A DNA stretch of 64,000 nucleotides from an uncultured Pedobacter sp. (GTDB taxonomy: Bacteria > Bacteroidota > Bacteroidia > Sphingobacteriales > Sphingobacteriaceae): positions 29,082-93,081 of the forward strand of contig NZ_CAJYOJ010000044.1 of the NCBI RefSeq assembly GCF_913776295.1, given 5' to 3'. Position numbers and translations under genes: made by a program. The notes under the pieces are model-generated. The model ran no database searches. It saw only the letters and a list, made by a program, of their open reading frames with translations, and had not been told where the DNA came from. Each line of letters starts with the position of its first letter. Within the stretch, counting starts at the first letter, position 1. Positions 28,488 through 36,896 of the stretch are shown one piece after another.

Positions 28488-29075
28488 ATGGCAACGGATC
28501 ACGCTCTTCATGCAACAGACTTTCTTACTTTTGTCTCTGCGCTTTCCAGCCTCGAATGTGAAACAAATCATGCTTTAGCAGCAAAACTTTATCAAAAGAA
28601 ATACCGCAAAGGTGAACTGATCCTGGAGAGCGGAACGGTTTGTAAGCGGATTTATTTTATAGACAGCGGTTTGGTTAAAACTTTTTTTTACACAGATACC
28701 CGCGATTTCATTATGCGCTTTTTCGCTGAAGGACATATGTTTACCGTTTTGGACAGTTTTGTACTTCAACAGCCTTCTGCATATGCCATTATGGCCCTCG
28801 AAGATACTCTGATTACCTGTCTCAATCATGATGATCTTGACACGCTTTGCCATCGGTATCATTCCATCGAAACCTATTACCGGAAACTACTTTCTCTGGC
28901 TGCGGTGAATATGATGGAAAGGATTGGCGGTACCCTTGAAGAAACAGCTCATATCGCTTACCATAAATTCCTGAAAACATACGGGCCGCTTTTGCAACGT
29001 ATCAGCCTGGCCGATCTGGCTTCCTATCTCGGTATCACGCAGGTATCATTAAGCAGAATCAGGGCGATAAAATAG
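28488..29075 (+). CDS. Crp/Fnr family transcriptional regulator
   Basis: A 195-aa regulator. An N-terminal cyclic-nucleotide-binding-like beta roll (about 30-120) contains YRKGELILESGTVCKRIYFI and DSGLVKTFF. A long helix and a C-terminal winged helix (about 150-195) follow, with the recognition region LADLASYLGITQVSLSRIRA. The cAMP-binding phosphate cassette is not clearly conserved, so the ligand is unknown. It resembles the many small Crp-like regulators of Bacteroidota. It is followed by a membrane protein gene after 65 bases on the same strand, possibly its target. Confidence 0.88.
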   Translation: MATDHALHATDFLTFVSALSSLECETNHALAAKLYQKKYRKGELILESGTVCKRIYFIDSGLVKTFFYTDTRDFIMRFFAEGHMFTVLDSFVLQQPSAYAIMALEDTLITCLNHDDLDTLCHRYHSIETYYRKLLSLAAVNMMERIGGTLEETAHIAYHKFLKTYGPLLQRISLADLASYLGITQVSLSRIRAIK

Positions 29076-29140
29076 TTTTTATCATTTGATAAATGCCAGG
29101 CTTTTTACGGATCGTACTTTCGGGTTAAAATTATTCTGGT

Positions 29141-29794
29141 ATGAAAACCCCCTTATTATTATCTCCAAAAGTCAGCTTTCTGGCGGCCTGTACTTTTACC
29201 GTTGTAGCGCCCGTGATGGGTTATTTTGCTATCGGGCTTCCACCGGTTATTATCGTAGGTGGCGCGGCATTGATTGGCTTCTGTTGCTGGTATTTTACCT
29301 ATCTGAAAAAGCCTGTAGATCCCAGCATTATCCTTCCGCTTTTTATACTTACGGTTGCCGGTTTGCAGATTCATATTGTTGAAGAATACCTGATGGGTTT
29401 TGCACCGGCAATGAGCAGGCTGTTTGGTATCCCATGGAGTGAAAGGAGTTTTTTAATGGTATTTGCACTAATCGGCCCGGTTATTTATACCCTTACTTCG
29501 CTTGGGCTGTATTACAAAATACCGATAGCCGGATTTGTGGCCTGGTTCATCTTTATTGGCCCGGGCGTTGCAGAATTTACCCACTTTATTTTTCCGTTGA
29601 TTGCTCCCGAGCTGCTTCCGCATGATCCGCATTCGTTAACAGCATCAATTAAAGGCACCAGAATATCACAAATGCCCAATTTTTATGTAAAAACCACCGG
29701 AAAGTATTATTTTCCCGGTATGTGGACTGCAGTTCTGCCGATGATTCCGGGTTGCCTGGCTATTTATCGTTTACTTATCAGGAAAAGATTGTAA
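29141..29794 (+). CDS. HXXEE-domain integral membrane protein
   Basis: A 217-aa protein with about six membrane segments. The name-giving motif HIVEE is at 78-82, and a second polar motif, EFTHFIFP, is near 146-153, both typical of HXXEE proteins. The conserved His/Glu residues may bind a metal within the membrane; the family function is unknown. The start ATG at 29141 is chosen because the hydrophobic segments begin soon after it. Its stop lies 95 bases from the stop of the convergent acetyltransferase gene. Confidence 0.75.
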   Translation: MKTPLLLSPKVSFLAACTFTVVAPVMGYFAIGLPPVIIVGGAALIGFCCWYFTYLKKPVDPSIILPLFILTVAGLQIHIVEEYLMGFAPAMSRLFGIPWSERSFLMVFALIGPVIYTLTSLGLYYKIPIAGFVAWFIFIGPGVAEFTHFIFPLIAPELLPHDPHSLTASIKGTRISQMPNFYVKTTGKYYFPGMWTAVLPMIPGCLAIYRLLIRKRL

Positions 29795-29889
29795 TCTCAA
29801 ATCAGCAAAATCTGCCGACTGATAAGGCTGGATCAGCAGTAGATGATACTGGTTCACTGATGGGAGATAGTAACGGCTTCTTTTTAAAT

Positions 29890-30780
29890 TTAAATTTCAT
29901 CTTCCCAGACAACCTGGGCAATTTTCCATTCGCCATCCTCTTTCATAAAATGAAAAAACTTATGTCCGCGGCTTTCAAAGTAAACGCCGTTTAGCAGTCC
30001 TTGTTTACGATACTTTGAATAACGCTGTGCGATATTTCCGACAACCCTGGTTTCTTCATCTGTTTCAAATTCGCTGAATTGCTGTAGAGTCCCGTCCGTC
30101 AATATTTCTTTTCTGGGTTTAATAAAAGATTCCAGTCCGTAAACATCTGCTTGCGTGCCAGATTTCCTGATGATGCTTGCAGAAGCAGTGCATAGCTGAT
30201 ATACCGGCTCAAAATCGGGTTCATTAAGCGTATTGTTAAACAGGTTAAAAAATGAACGGGTAACTTTTCCAATCTGTATTTCGTCTGCGCTTAAAGTGTA
30301 TTGCAACAGTATTTTTCCGGCTACATCTACCTGGCGTTCAAATGTAAACTTTAGCTTTTGCAGTAGCTTTACCGACCGCATGTTTTCTCCCTTGGTAATG
30401 GCCAGTATTTTATCTGTCAAAATCGTTTCCGGAAGCGAATCAAGCACAGCATTTATAGCTTCAAAGGCATATCCTGCACCTGTGTAAGCAGGTAAAAAAG
30501 CAAATCCGATATCATAATGCTCCAGATCATCTCTTTTAATCAAGGTGATGATTCCGGCAGATTGGTCATTTGCCTTCAATTTGACTTTCCAGTATTTAGT
30601 AAAAGGACTGGCTATAATTTTTTCAACATAGGCCAGCGCATCTTCAGCAGTACGTATATTTCTATCGCCAATAAACTCCAGCCAGCCTGCAGAATTAATC
30701 AGTTCCAAAATAAACAAATGGTCGTGCGTTTCCAGTTCATTTAATATCAGCCTGTCTGTTAAAATTTCTTTTTTGATCAT
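29890..30780 (-). CDS. GNAT acetyltransferase fused to an NTF2-like domain
   Basis: A 296-aa two-domain protein. Residues 1-165 are a GNAT N-acetyltransferase of the RimJ/RimL style (TDRLILNELETHDHLFI at the start; FLPAYTGAGYAFEAI as the acetyl-CoA loop). Residues 170-296 look like a SnoaL/NTF2-like domain (FNNTLNEPDFEPVYQLC, ending HFMKEDGEWKIAQVVWEDE). The GNAT half probably transfers acetyl from acetyl-CoA to an amine; the other half may bind a substrate or be a separate enzyme. The two-domain join is continuous in one frame. Which substrates are used cannot be told. Confidence 0.8.
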   Translation of the reverse strand: MIKKEILTDRLILNELETHDHLFILELINSAGWLEFIGDRNIRTAEDALAYVEKIIASPFTKYWKVKLKANDQSAGIITLIKRDDLEHYDIGFAFLPAYTGAGYAFEAINAVLDSLPETILTDKILAITKGENMRSVKLLQKLKFTFERQVDVAGKILLQYTLSADEIQIGKVTRSFFNLFNNTLNEPDFEPVYQLCTASASIIRKSGTQADVYGLESFIKPRKEILTDGTLQQFSEFETDEETRVVGNIAQRYSKYRKQGLLNGVYFESRGHKFFHFMKEDGEWKIAQVVWEDEI

Positions 30781-30922
30781 GATCAGTCTCTTCAGATAAA
30801 TATAGGCATTTCTTTTTTGATCGTTATAAACAAGAACTTACGGGTAGGCAACCAGATAAATTAAACTTTGCTGAACTATTTTATGTGCAGCAATGTTGTT
30901 ACTTAAACTAATAAGCATTGTT

Positions 30923-31066
30923 ATGATAGACCCTAAAGAAAAGGAAGAGCGGCCAAAAGAAGAAAATGCGGAGCAGCAGGATAAAACCGGACAGGATTCG
31001 AACTGGGATGAACACCAACGCGTTGACGAGGAAGGAAATGAACTAGAACCTGATGATATTAAATAA
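30923..31066 (+). CDS. Small acidic hydrophilic protein (47 aa)
   Basis: An ATG-initiated 47-codon frame ends five bases before the DJ-1/PfpI gene. It is highly charged and has no hydrophobic core (MIDPKEKEERPKEENAEQQD at the start; VDEEGNELEPDD near the end). It therefore looks like an intrinsically disordered or stress-type protein. The tight spacing suggests co-transcription with the DJ-1-like gene. I know no family for it. Confidence 0.6.
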   Translation: MIDPKEKEERPKEENAEQQDKTGQDSNWDEHQRVDEEGNELEPDDIK

Positions 31067-31071
31067 GATTT

Positions 31072-31770
31072 ATGAAAAAAATATTGATGGTATTAACATC
31101 ACATAGCGGGATGGAAAATACAGATGGGAAAACAGGTGTTTGGCTGGGCGAGTTTACAGATCCCTACTACGAATTTATAGACGCAGGTTATCACGTAACT
31201 TTAGCCAGCCCGAAAGGAGGGAGGCCACCTGTTGATCCGATGAGCGAATTAACCGAGCATTTAACCGGTTCCAACCGGAGGTATAATGATGATGAGGCCG
31301 CAAAAGCAGCTTTTTCGCACACACAGGTTTTAAATCAGATCAGCGCTGAAGATTATGATGCCGTGTTTTATCCGGGAGGACACGGTCCGATATGGGATCT
31401 CGCTCAGGATAATAACAGTGGTATTTTAATACTCAGTTTCCTTGACGCTGGAAAACCGGTTGCTGCTGTATGTCACGGACCGGCGGCACTGATTAGTGCA
31501 GAAAGGCAACGCGCAGGGTTTTTAAAGGGAAAAATCATCTCGGCTTTCAGCAATACCGAAGAAAATCTGGTGGGCCGAAGCGGAAATGTACCTTATCTGC
31601 TTCAAACCAGATTGGAAGAACTGGGTGCAGAAGTAAAAACGGCACTTGTGCCATTTTTATCGCACGTTGAAACGGACGGCTTGCTGATTACCGGTCAAAA
31701 TCCACTATCGGCAGGCCCTTCTGCAAAGGCACTTATAGATTTATTAACTAAGACGGCAGCGACCAGCTAA
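31072..31770 (+). CDS. DJ-1/PfpI family protein (Hsp31-like glyoxalase/chaperone)
   Basis: A 232-aa type 1 glutamine-amidotransferase-fold protein. Key residues are E27 (GEFTDPY), the nucleophile elbow AVCHGP with C134 and H135, and a FYPGGHGPIWDL loop (99-110). This pattern matches Hsp31/YajL-like glyoxalase III or deglycase proteins, which handle methylglyoxal or damaged proteins. The assay-level activity of such proteins is debated, so only the fold and family are firm. It lies directly after the 47-aa acidic protein gene and ahead of a hairpin at 31793-31816. Confidence 0.88.
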   Translation: MKKILMVLTSHSGMENTDGKTGVWLGEFTDPYYEFIDAGYHVTLASPKGGRPPVDPMSELTEHLTGSNRRYNDDEAAKAAFSHTQVLNQISAEDYDAVFYPGGHGPIWDLAQDNNSGILILSFLDAGKPVAAVCHGPAALISAERQRAGFLKGKIISAFSNTEENLVGRSGNVPYLLQTRLEELGAEVKTALVPFLSHVETDGLLITGQNPLSAGPSAKALIDLLTKTAATS

Positions 31771-31792
31771 TGCCTTAAAACCGGAAAATGTA

Positions 31793-31816
31793 ACCCGAAC
31801 CGTAAAAAGTTCGGGT
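31793..31816 (+). terminator. Hairpin after the DJ-1/PfpI gene
   Basis: ACCCGAAC (31793-31800) pairs with GTTCGGGT (31809-31816) around an 8-base loop, 23 bases behind the stop codon. There is no T run, so termination is plausible but not certain. Confidence 0.4.
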
Positions 31817-31892
31817 CCACATCCGGATGATTGATTACGAAATTAAGCTGATGCAGGTAGTGTTTAAAGTTTTGAATTGTGCTTATCTCATT

Positions 31893-33083
31893 TTAAGTGT
31901 TTTCTTCATTCCCGAAAATTTGCATGAATTTTTGGACAGATTCGTGGTTTGGCGAAGCAAAATCCTCAATCCCCTCTACAGTCTCTTCGCTGATAGGCGA
32001 AGCTCTTGCAAACATCATTTCTTCGTAAGCGCTTAGCGCAGCCTCTACATTTGGATAAACTCCGCTGCTTAGGCAGTTGCTAAGGTCAAGCGCATCCAGC
32101 ATCGCCAGATTTACGCCCTCGCCATTTGGCGGCATCAGGTGTGCAGCATCGCCCAGAACGGTGATGTTGGGTCTGGTTTGCCAGCGTAAGTTTAACGGAT
32201 GGTAGTTGAGCGGCCGGTAGATGAATTGTGTACAGGCTTTAAAAAGTGTATAGAATGCCTGATGCCAGCCATTATAAAATTTGTAAAGATATTTACGCAC
32301 TTCTTCTGGACTATTGAAATTTAAACCGCTGGTCTTTTCCCAATTTTCAGGGTACATAGCCGCTGCATAAAAGGTTAGGCCACCATCACCCCTGGGCTGA
32401 ATGGTAAGCATTTTTCCCTGTCCGGTTGCCATCAGGCTTCCATTGCTGAACATTTGGTATATCTCCGGGCAAGCTGTTTTCGGATCATCGATTTCTCCCT
32501 GGATGATGGCCGCACCGGTATATACCGGTTTGATATCGGTGAGATATTCCCGTATGCGGGAACGGTATCCATCACAACCAATAACCAGATCGGCGCAGGC
32601 GTAACTGCCGTTCTTAAATTGCATTTCCCATCGGCCATTATGGAGCGACAGGTTAATCAGCTGACTGTCCCATACTAGGGTACCCGGCTGTAACGAATCG
32701 ATCAGGATATCCCTCAGCGCACCCCGGTCAATTTCAGGACGGAAATTTTCATCGCCAAAAGTGTATCTGCCACTCTGAAAAAAATCATCTAACAAGATGT
32801 TTGCATTTTCATCTAACAGCTTAAACCTATCTGCCCCCTGCATATACCAGGCCTTAAAAGCGTCAGTTAATCCTGCTACTTCAAGCACTTTCAGTCCCGA
32901 GTGGTAATGCAGATCCACAATGGCGCCCTGTACACGCGCTTTTTGATTGATATCTCGTTCGTAAACTTTCACATCTGCGCCTTCGAGCTGTAGTAAACGT
33001 GCCAGGGCAAGTCCCCCGGGACCACCGCCAACAATTGCGATCTGGCGTCCATGTATTAAATTTATATTTTTAGAAGTTTCCAT
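31893..33083 (-). CDS. FAD-dependent monooxygenase of the Tet(X)-like group
   Basis: A 396-aa class A flavoprotein monooxygenase. The dinucleotide-binding motif is GGGPGG (19-24), and the NADPH/FAD motif VIGCDG lies at 167-172. The FAD motif GDAAHLMPPNGEGVN is at 311-325. The arrangement and many positions follow Tet(X): VYERD near 40-44, an IIQGEID strand and a VLGDAAHLMPP loop. By my alignment Q195 matches Tet(X) Gln192, but Ser216 sits where Tet(X) has Arg213. Tetracycline oxidation is therefore doubtful; another phenolic or aromatic substrate is as likely. An AraC-type regulator gene lies just upstream on the same strand, 73 bases away. Confidence 0.88.
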   Translation of the reverse strand: METSKNINLIHGRQIAIVGGGPGGLALARLLQLEGADVKVYERDINQKARVQGAIVDLHYHSGLKVLEVAGLTDAFKAWYMQGADRFKLLDENANILLDDFFQSGRYTFGDENFRPEIDRGALRDILIDSLQPGTLVWDSQLINLSLHNGRWEMQFKNGSYACADLVIGCDGYRSRIREYLTDIKPVYTGAAIIQGEIDDPKTACPEIYQMFSNGSLMATGQGKMLTIQPRGDGGLTFYAAAMYPENWEKTSGLNFNSPEEVRKYLYKFYNGWHQAFYTLFKACTQFIYRPLNYHPLNLRWQTRPNITVLGDAAHLMPPNGEGVNLAMLDALDLSNCLSSGVYPNVEAALSAYEEMMFARASPISEETVEGIEDFASPNHESVQKFMQIFGNEENT

Positions 33084-33156
33084 ATGCTATTTTATTAGCA
33101 CAAAGGAACGGCATCAGCGGTTTAAAAAGAATGTTCTAATCAGTGTAAGTATAGGA

Positions 33157-34014
33157 CTAACCGCGGTTTTTGAGTTTGAAATCTAAAGGTTTTGATCCGG
33201 TAACCTTAACAAACAGCCGTATGAAATACGAATAATCATCATAACCGAGCTCATTCGCGATTTCTTTCACCGATTTGTCGGAATGATAAAGAAGCCTTTT
33301 GGCTTCCAGGATAACGCGCTGGTGTATATTGCTGGAAAGCGATTGCCCTGTAGCAGCCTTTACACATTCGTTGAGATAAGAAACTGAAATGTTCAGGAAA
33401 TCTGCATATAACGCCGGACGTTTAACGGTTTTGTAACGAAGTTCCAGTTCCTTTCTGAATGCCCTGGCTATAGCATTAAACCGGTTAGGATTTTCAGTAA
33501 GACTGGATTGAGCCTGGTACAGGGAGGTAATGAATGCCGTTAAGGTATTAATACTCTCTTTTAGTGTGGTATGATATAGGTTGTCTTCAATTGCTGTGTA
33601 AAGGGTATAAGATAGCGTTACCATTTGTGAAAAAATAGAAAGCTTATCTTCGCTCAATGCCAGGGCACTTACAGGCATAAGGTCGTTCAACCCCCTCAGG
33701 TAAGCCGGATGAAGGTTTTCTTCTTCGATGATCCAGGTACTGAGCTCGGCTTTTTCAAATGCAATTAACCGGTGAACCTGGCTGGGATGGAGATATACGA
33801 TAGCGGGTGCCTGAATACGATAGGTTTTAAAATCTATCTCTATATGTGTAATTCCTTTTTCCTGCAAAATGAAGGTATAGCCATGATCACGGTGCGGTCG
33901 CCTTACCTGCTCATTATCAGGGACGCCATCAAAGTATTTTCTTAACATCATGATGCCCCGGCTGGTACCCTTCGGTAAAACGTTAACCGGAATGTGTCTG
34001 ATTTTTTTTGCCAT
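33157..34014 (-). CDS. AraC family transcriptional regulator
   Basis: A 285-aa protein with an N-terminal cupin-like AraC ligand-binding domain (HRDHGYTFILQEKGITHIEI near 45-64). The C-terminal AraC helix-turn-helix pair (about 190-280) contains DFLNISVSYLNECVKAATGQ and KEIANELGYDDYSYFIRLFV. It is probably an activator of the flavin monooxygenase gene that follows it on the minus strand; this is inferred from order alone. A TATATTTG box 12 bases upstream of the ATG could be its promoter. The inducer is unknown. Confidence 0.88.
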   Translation of the reverse strand: MAKKIRHIPVNVLPKGTSRGIMMLRKYFDGVPDNEQVRRPHRDHGYTFILQEKGITHIEIDFKTYRIQAPAIVYLHPSQVHRLIAFEKAELSTWIIEEENLHPAYLRGLNDLMPVSALALSEDKLSIFSQMVTLSYTLYTAIEDNLYHTTLKESINTLTAFITSLYQAQSSLTENPNRFNAIARAFRKELELRYKTVKRPALYADFLNISVSYLNECVKAATGQSLSSNIHQRVILEAKRLLYHSDKSVKEIANELGYDDYSYFIRLFVKVTGSKPLDFKLKNRG

Positions 34015-34026
34015 AAGTTAAAATGA

Positions 34027-34034
34027 CAAATATA
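34027..34034 (-). promoter_or_regulatory. Possible -7 box of the AraC-type regulator
   Basis: On the minus strand the bases read TATATTTG, a full match to TAnnTTTG. They lie 12 bases before the ATG at 34014. No convincing -33 box is seen at the usual distance. Confidence 0.4.
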
Positions 34035-34540
34035 TTAGAAATTGAGATCAAAAGCTTGGTGGAGATATTGCTGCTTAGTATAGGTAAACGTTGTAGGATC
34101 CAGCGAGCGAAGTAATTTTTCTGGATGTAATAAAGGAACCTATCTGATTGTTTTCCAGGCGCTGTAAATATAGAATCACCAAATTTTCCGTCAAAAGTAA
34201 AGAATAACCCAAAACTGCACGAAGATCCGTCGGAAAAACACTCCTGAAGCTATTTCACATACTAAAAAATTCATATCATGGGTTTGTCATAAAAATAAAA
34301 ATGATTAATCTGTCGAATATTGCGCTAGATTCCAAAATCCAAGTAAAAAATAAGGTTAAAAATAGGAGTAGACAATTACTAAAACCTTTTAAAAATGCAT
34401 GAAATTGGCGATATCTCGAAATAAGAGCAATTTTTTGGTGATGTGAAGCATATTTTAGGAATAAAATCTGCAGTAGTAGAGCCGAAAAAATATCATTCTC
34501 TCCAAACAAAGTTATAAAATGTGTGTTACGTGTACGATTT
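34035..34540. other. Gene-free region between AraC-type gene and secretion operon
   Basis: About 500 AT-rich bases. A 77-codon frame on the minus strand (34276-34509) has no family features and a composition expected of AT-rich noncoding DNA. I see no RNA gene or strong hairpin. It presumably holds the divergent promoters. Confidence 0.45.
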
Positions 34541-35545
34541 ATGAAAAAGCACCATACAAACTCAACTCCTACGCCTTGGCAGCGGCTTGTAGAAATGCTT
34601 CACGTGGAGCGATCTACAATTAATTACATCTTTCTTTATGCCGGTTTCATCGGCTTGATCGGCTTATCCCTTCCACTGGGTACAGCAGCAGTTTTCAATC
34701 TGCTCGCAAACGGTTCGATGTACAGTTCAACCTATATTCTGATTGCTGCGATTTTAATTGGAATTGTAGTTGGCGGGATGCTGCTTTTGGGGCAGCTTTC
34801 GCTGGTAGAGTATTTAGAACAGAAAATCTTTATCAAGGCAGCGATCGGATTTGCCTATCGTTTGCCCAGAATCAAAAAAAAGGAGTTTGAAGGTGAAGAT
34901 CCAAGAGAACTGGTAAACAGGTTTTTTGATATTCTCACCATTCAGAAAGGTCTCACCAAGTTATTGATAGATATTGTGGCATCAGGGGTACTGATATTTT
35001 TCAGTGCCATACTACTCTCGTTCTACCACCCGGTATTTATTGGTTTTGGCATTTTTACCATCGCCTGTATCGTTGTCATTATTACCATTTATTACCGTAG
35101 AGGAGTGGAAACCAGTATCGAGGAATCGGAGTATAAATATGAGGTTGTGGCTTATCTGGAAAATGTGGCCGAGGATCTGGATGCTTATCGCGGAAAAAAG
35201 CATGAAATGGATAAGATAGTACAAGTGACTGACGAAATCACCTCCAGGTATGTGGAGGCCAGAAACGATCACTTTAGCATTTTGAAACGGCTGTTTGCCA
35301 GTGCAGTAGTCTTAAGGACTACCCTGATGGGGGCGCTTTTACTGCTAGGCTCTTATTTTGTTGTTCAAAGGGAGATGACTTTCGGGCAATTTGTTGCCGC
35401 AGAGGTGATTATTGTACAGATTACTTATGCCGTTGAAAAATTGATGACCAGTTTAAATACCGTTTTTGATATGGTAACAGGAAGTGAGAAACTTGCTGTG
35501 GTAACTGATATGGAACTGGAGGAAGGAGAACTGCAGCATGATTAG
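34541..35545 (+). CDS. ABC-transporter membrane domain protein lacking an ATPase domain
   Basis: 334 aa from the ATG at 34541; the GTG at 34523 adds only six unlikely residues. It resembles the type-1 exporter transmembrane domain: about five or six membrane helices (near 34-58, 66-90, 145-190, 255-300), with a long coupling-helix region (IEESEYKYEVVAYLENVAED). The chain ends at ELQHD without Walker A, LSGG or Walker B motifs, so it cannot hydrolyse ATP by itself. Its stop overlaps the next gene by eight bases (35538-35545). With the HlyD and TolC genes it forms an operon resembling type I secretion, whose ATPase, if any, must come from elsewhere. Confidence 0.8.
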   Translation: MKKHHTNSTPTPWQRLVEMLHVERSTINYIFLYAGFIGLIGLSLPLGTAAVFNLLANGSMYSSTYILIAAILIGIVVGGMLLLGQLSLVEYLEQKIFIKAAIGFAYRLPRIKKKEFEGEDPRELVNRFFDILTIQKGLTKLLIDIVASGVLIFFSAILLSFYHPVFIGFGIFTIACIVVIITIYYRRGVETSIEESEYKYEVVAYLENVAEDLDAYRGKKHEMDKIVQVTDEITSRYVEARNDHFSILKRLFASAVVLRTTLMGALLLLGSYFVVQREMTFGQFVAAEVIIVQITYAVEKLMTSLNTVFDMVTGSEKLAVVTDMELEEGELQHD

Positions 35546-36896
35546 TCAGACTAAAAAACTAGTAGTGAGGAAAGTGAATGAATATGCGGTGTTATCTAAG
35601 GGCCAATTGATTTCAGTGAACGGCCCAAGGTTGCTGGGGAGAATAATGATTGGGGTAGCTGTTCTTTTTATCATCATATTGCTGCTGCCATGGAGGCAAA
35701 CCATATCTGGTAGGGGCACTGTTACAGCCCTACGCCCTGAAGACAGGCCGCAGACGATACAAAACCAAATTGGCGGACGTATTGAATACTGGGCCGTAAC
35801 AGAAGGGCAGCAGGTGAAAAAGGGCGACACCATTTTGGTGCTTTCTGAAACCAGCCATTCTTATTTCAATCCCGAATTGCCTGAACGGTTGGACGAACAG
35901 CTTACTGCCAAAAGGGGGAGCGAGCAGGCAGCCGATCAAAAGATTTCTGCAAGCGATGCCAAGATTAACGCCCTGAATAATGGCTTAAAAGTACAGCTCG
36001 ACGCCGCCCGTAACGACGTGAAGCAGGCGAAAAACAAAGTCAGTATTGATAGTGCTGAACTGGTGGCTGTAAAAAACTTTTACCAAACCAGTAAAGTACG
36101 GTTGGAACGCTATGAAGTAGGTTATAAAAACGGTCTTTTTTCACTGACCGATATCGAATCGAGAAGATTAAAACTGGCAGAAGATAAGGCTAAAGAGGTT
36201 GCTCAGGAGAATAAACTCAATAATTCCAGACAGTCGCTGGCCAATGCCATTATCGAACTGGATAACATTAGAGTAAAATATGCGCAGTCTTTAGCCTCAG
36301 CACAATCAGATCTGAGTTCAGCGATTTCAGGTAAAGCATCCGTAAGAGAAGAGATATCAAAATTGCGGAATGAAATGAGAAATATTAACATCAGGAGGGG
36401 GCTTTACGTGGTGCGTGCTCCGCAGGATGGTTATATCGTAAAAACATATAAAGCGGGTATCGGCGAAAACATTAAGGAGGGAGAGTCTGTGGCAACATTG
36501 CAGCCATTATCTCCTCAGGTTGCTGCCGAAATTTATGTAGATGCAATGGATGTTCCCCTGATTTTAGACAGTAGCAATGTTAGGCTGCAGTTTGAAGGCT
36601 GGCCCTCTGTTCAGTTTTCAGGTTGGCCATCGGTAGCAGTGGGTACTTTTGGAGGTAAAGTATCTGTGATCGACAGGGTCAGTACAAATGGCAAATACCG
36701 TATACTGGTGAGGCAACTCGACAAGGTGCCTGAGGGTGATGAGCCATGGCCAATTCAATTGAGACAGGGTTCAGGGGTTTATGGCAGGGTTATCCTGCGC
36801 TCGGTTCCGGTATGGTATGAGATCTGGCGTCAGCTTAACGGGTTTCCACCAAGTTTAGATAAGGCTCCGACCGCCGAAAATATCAATAATAAGTAA
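35538..36896 (+). CDS. HlyD/membrane-fusion family secretion protein
   Basis: A 452-aa periplasmic adaptor. One membrane helix (about 33-53, IMIGVAVLFIIILLLPW) is followed by a lipoyl/biotinyl-like half motif (IEYWAVTEGQQVKKGDTILV, 83-102). A long coiled coil (about 120-275) comes next, then the second lipoyl half (VRAPQDGYIVKTYKAGIGEN) and beta-barrel domains. It bridges the inner-membrane transporter upstream and the TolC-like channel downstream. The start overlaps the previous gene and the stop abuts the next ATG, so the three genes are translationally coupled. The cargo is unknown. Confidence 0.9.
   Translation: MISQTKKLVVRKVNEYAVLSKGQLISVNGPRLLGRIMIGVAVLFIIILLLPWRQTISGRGTVTALRPEDRPQTIQNQIGGRIEYWAVTEGQQVKKGDTILVLSETSHSYFNPELPERLDEQLTAKRGSEQAADQKISASDAKINALNNGLKVQLDAARNDVKQAKNKVSIDSAELVAVKNFYQTSKVRLERYEVGYKNGLFSLTDIESRRLKLAEDKAKEVAQENKLNNSRQSLANAIIELDNIRVKYAQSLASAQSDLSSAISGKASVREEISKLRNEMRNINIRRGLYVVRAPQDGYIVKTYKAGIGENIKEGESVATLQPLSPQVAAEIYVDAMDVPLILDSSNVRLQFEGWPSVQFSGWPSVAVGTFGGKVSVIDRVSTNGKYRILVRQLDKVPEGDEPWPIQLRQGSGVYGRVILRSVPVWYEIWRQLNGFPPSLDKAPTAENINNK

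Noticed and set aside
34276..34509. A 77-codon minus-strand frame in the AT-rich spacer
   Set aside because: Composition looks like translated AT-rich DNA, with no family or conserved motif.
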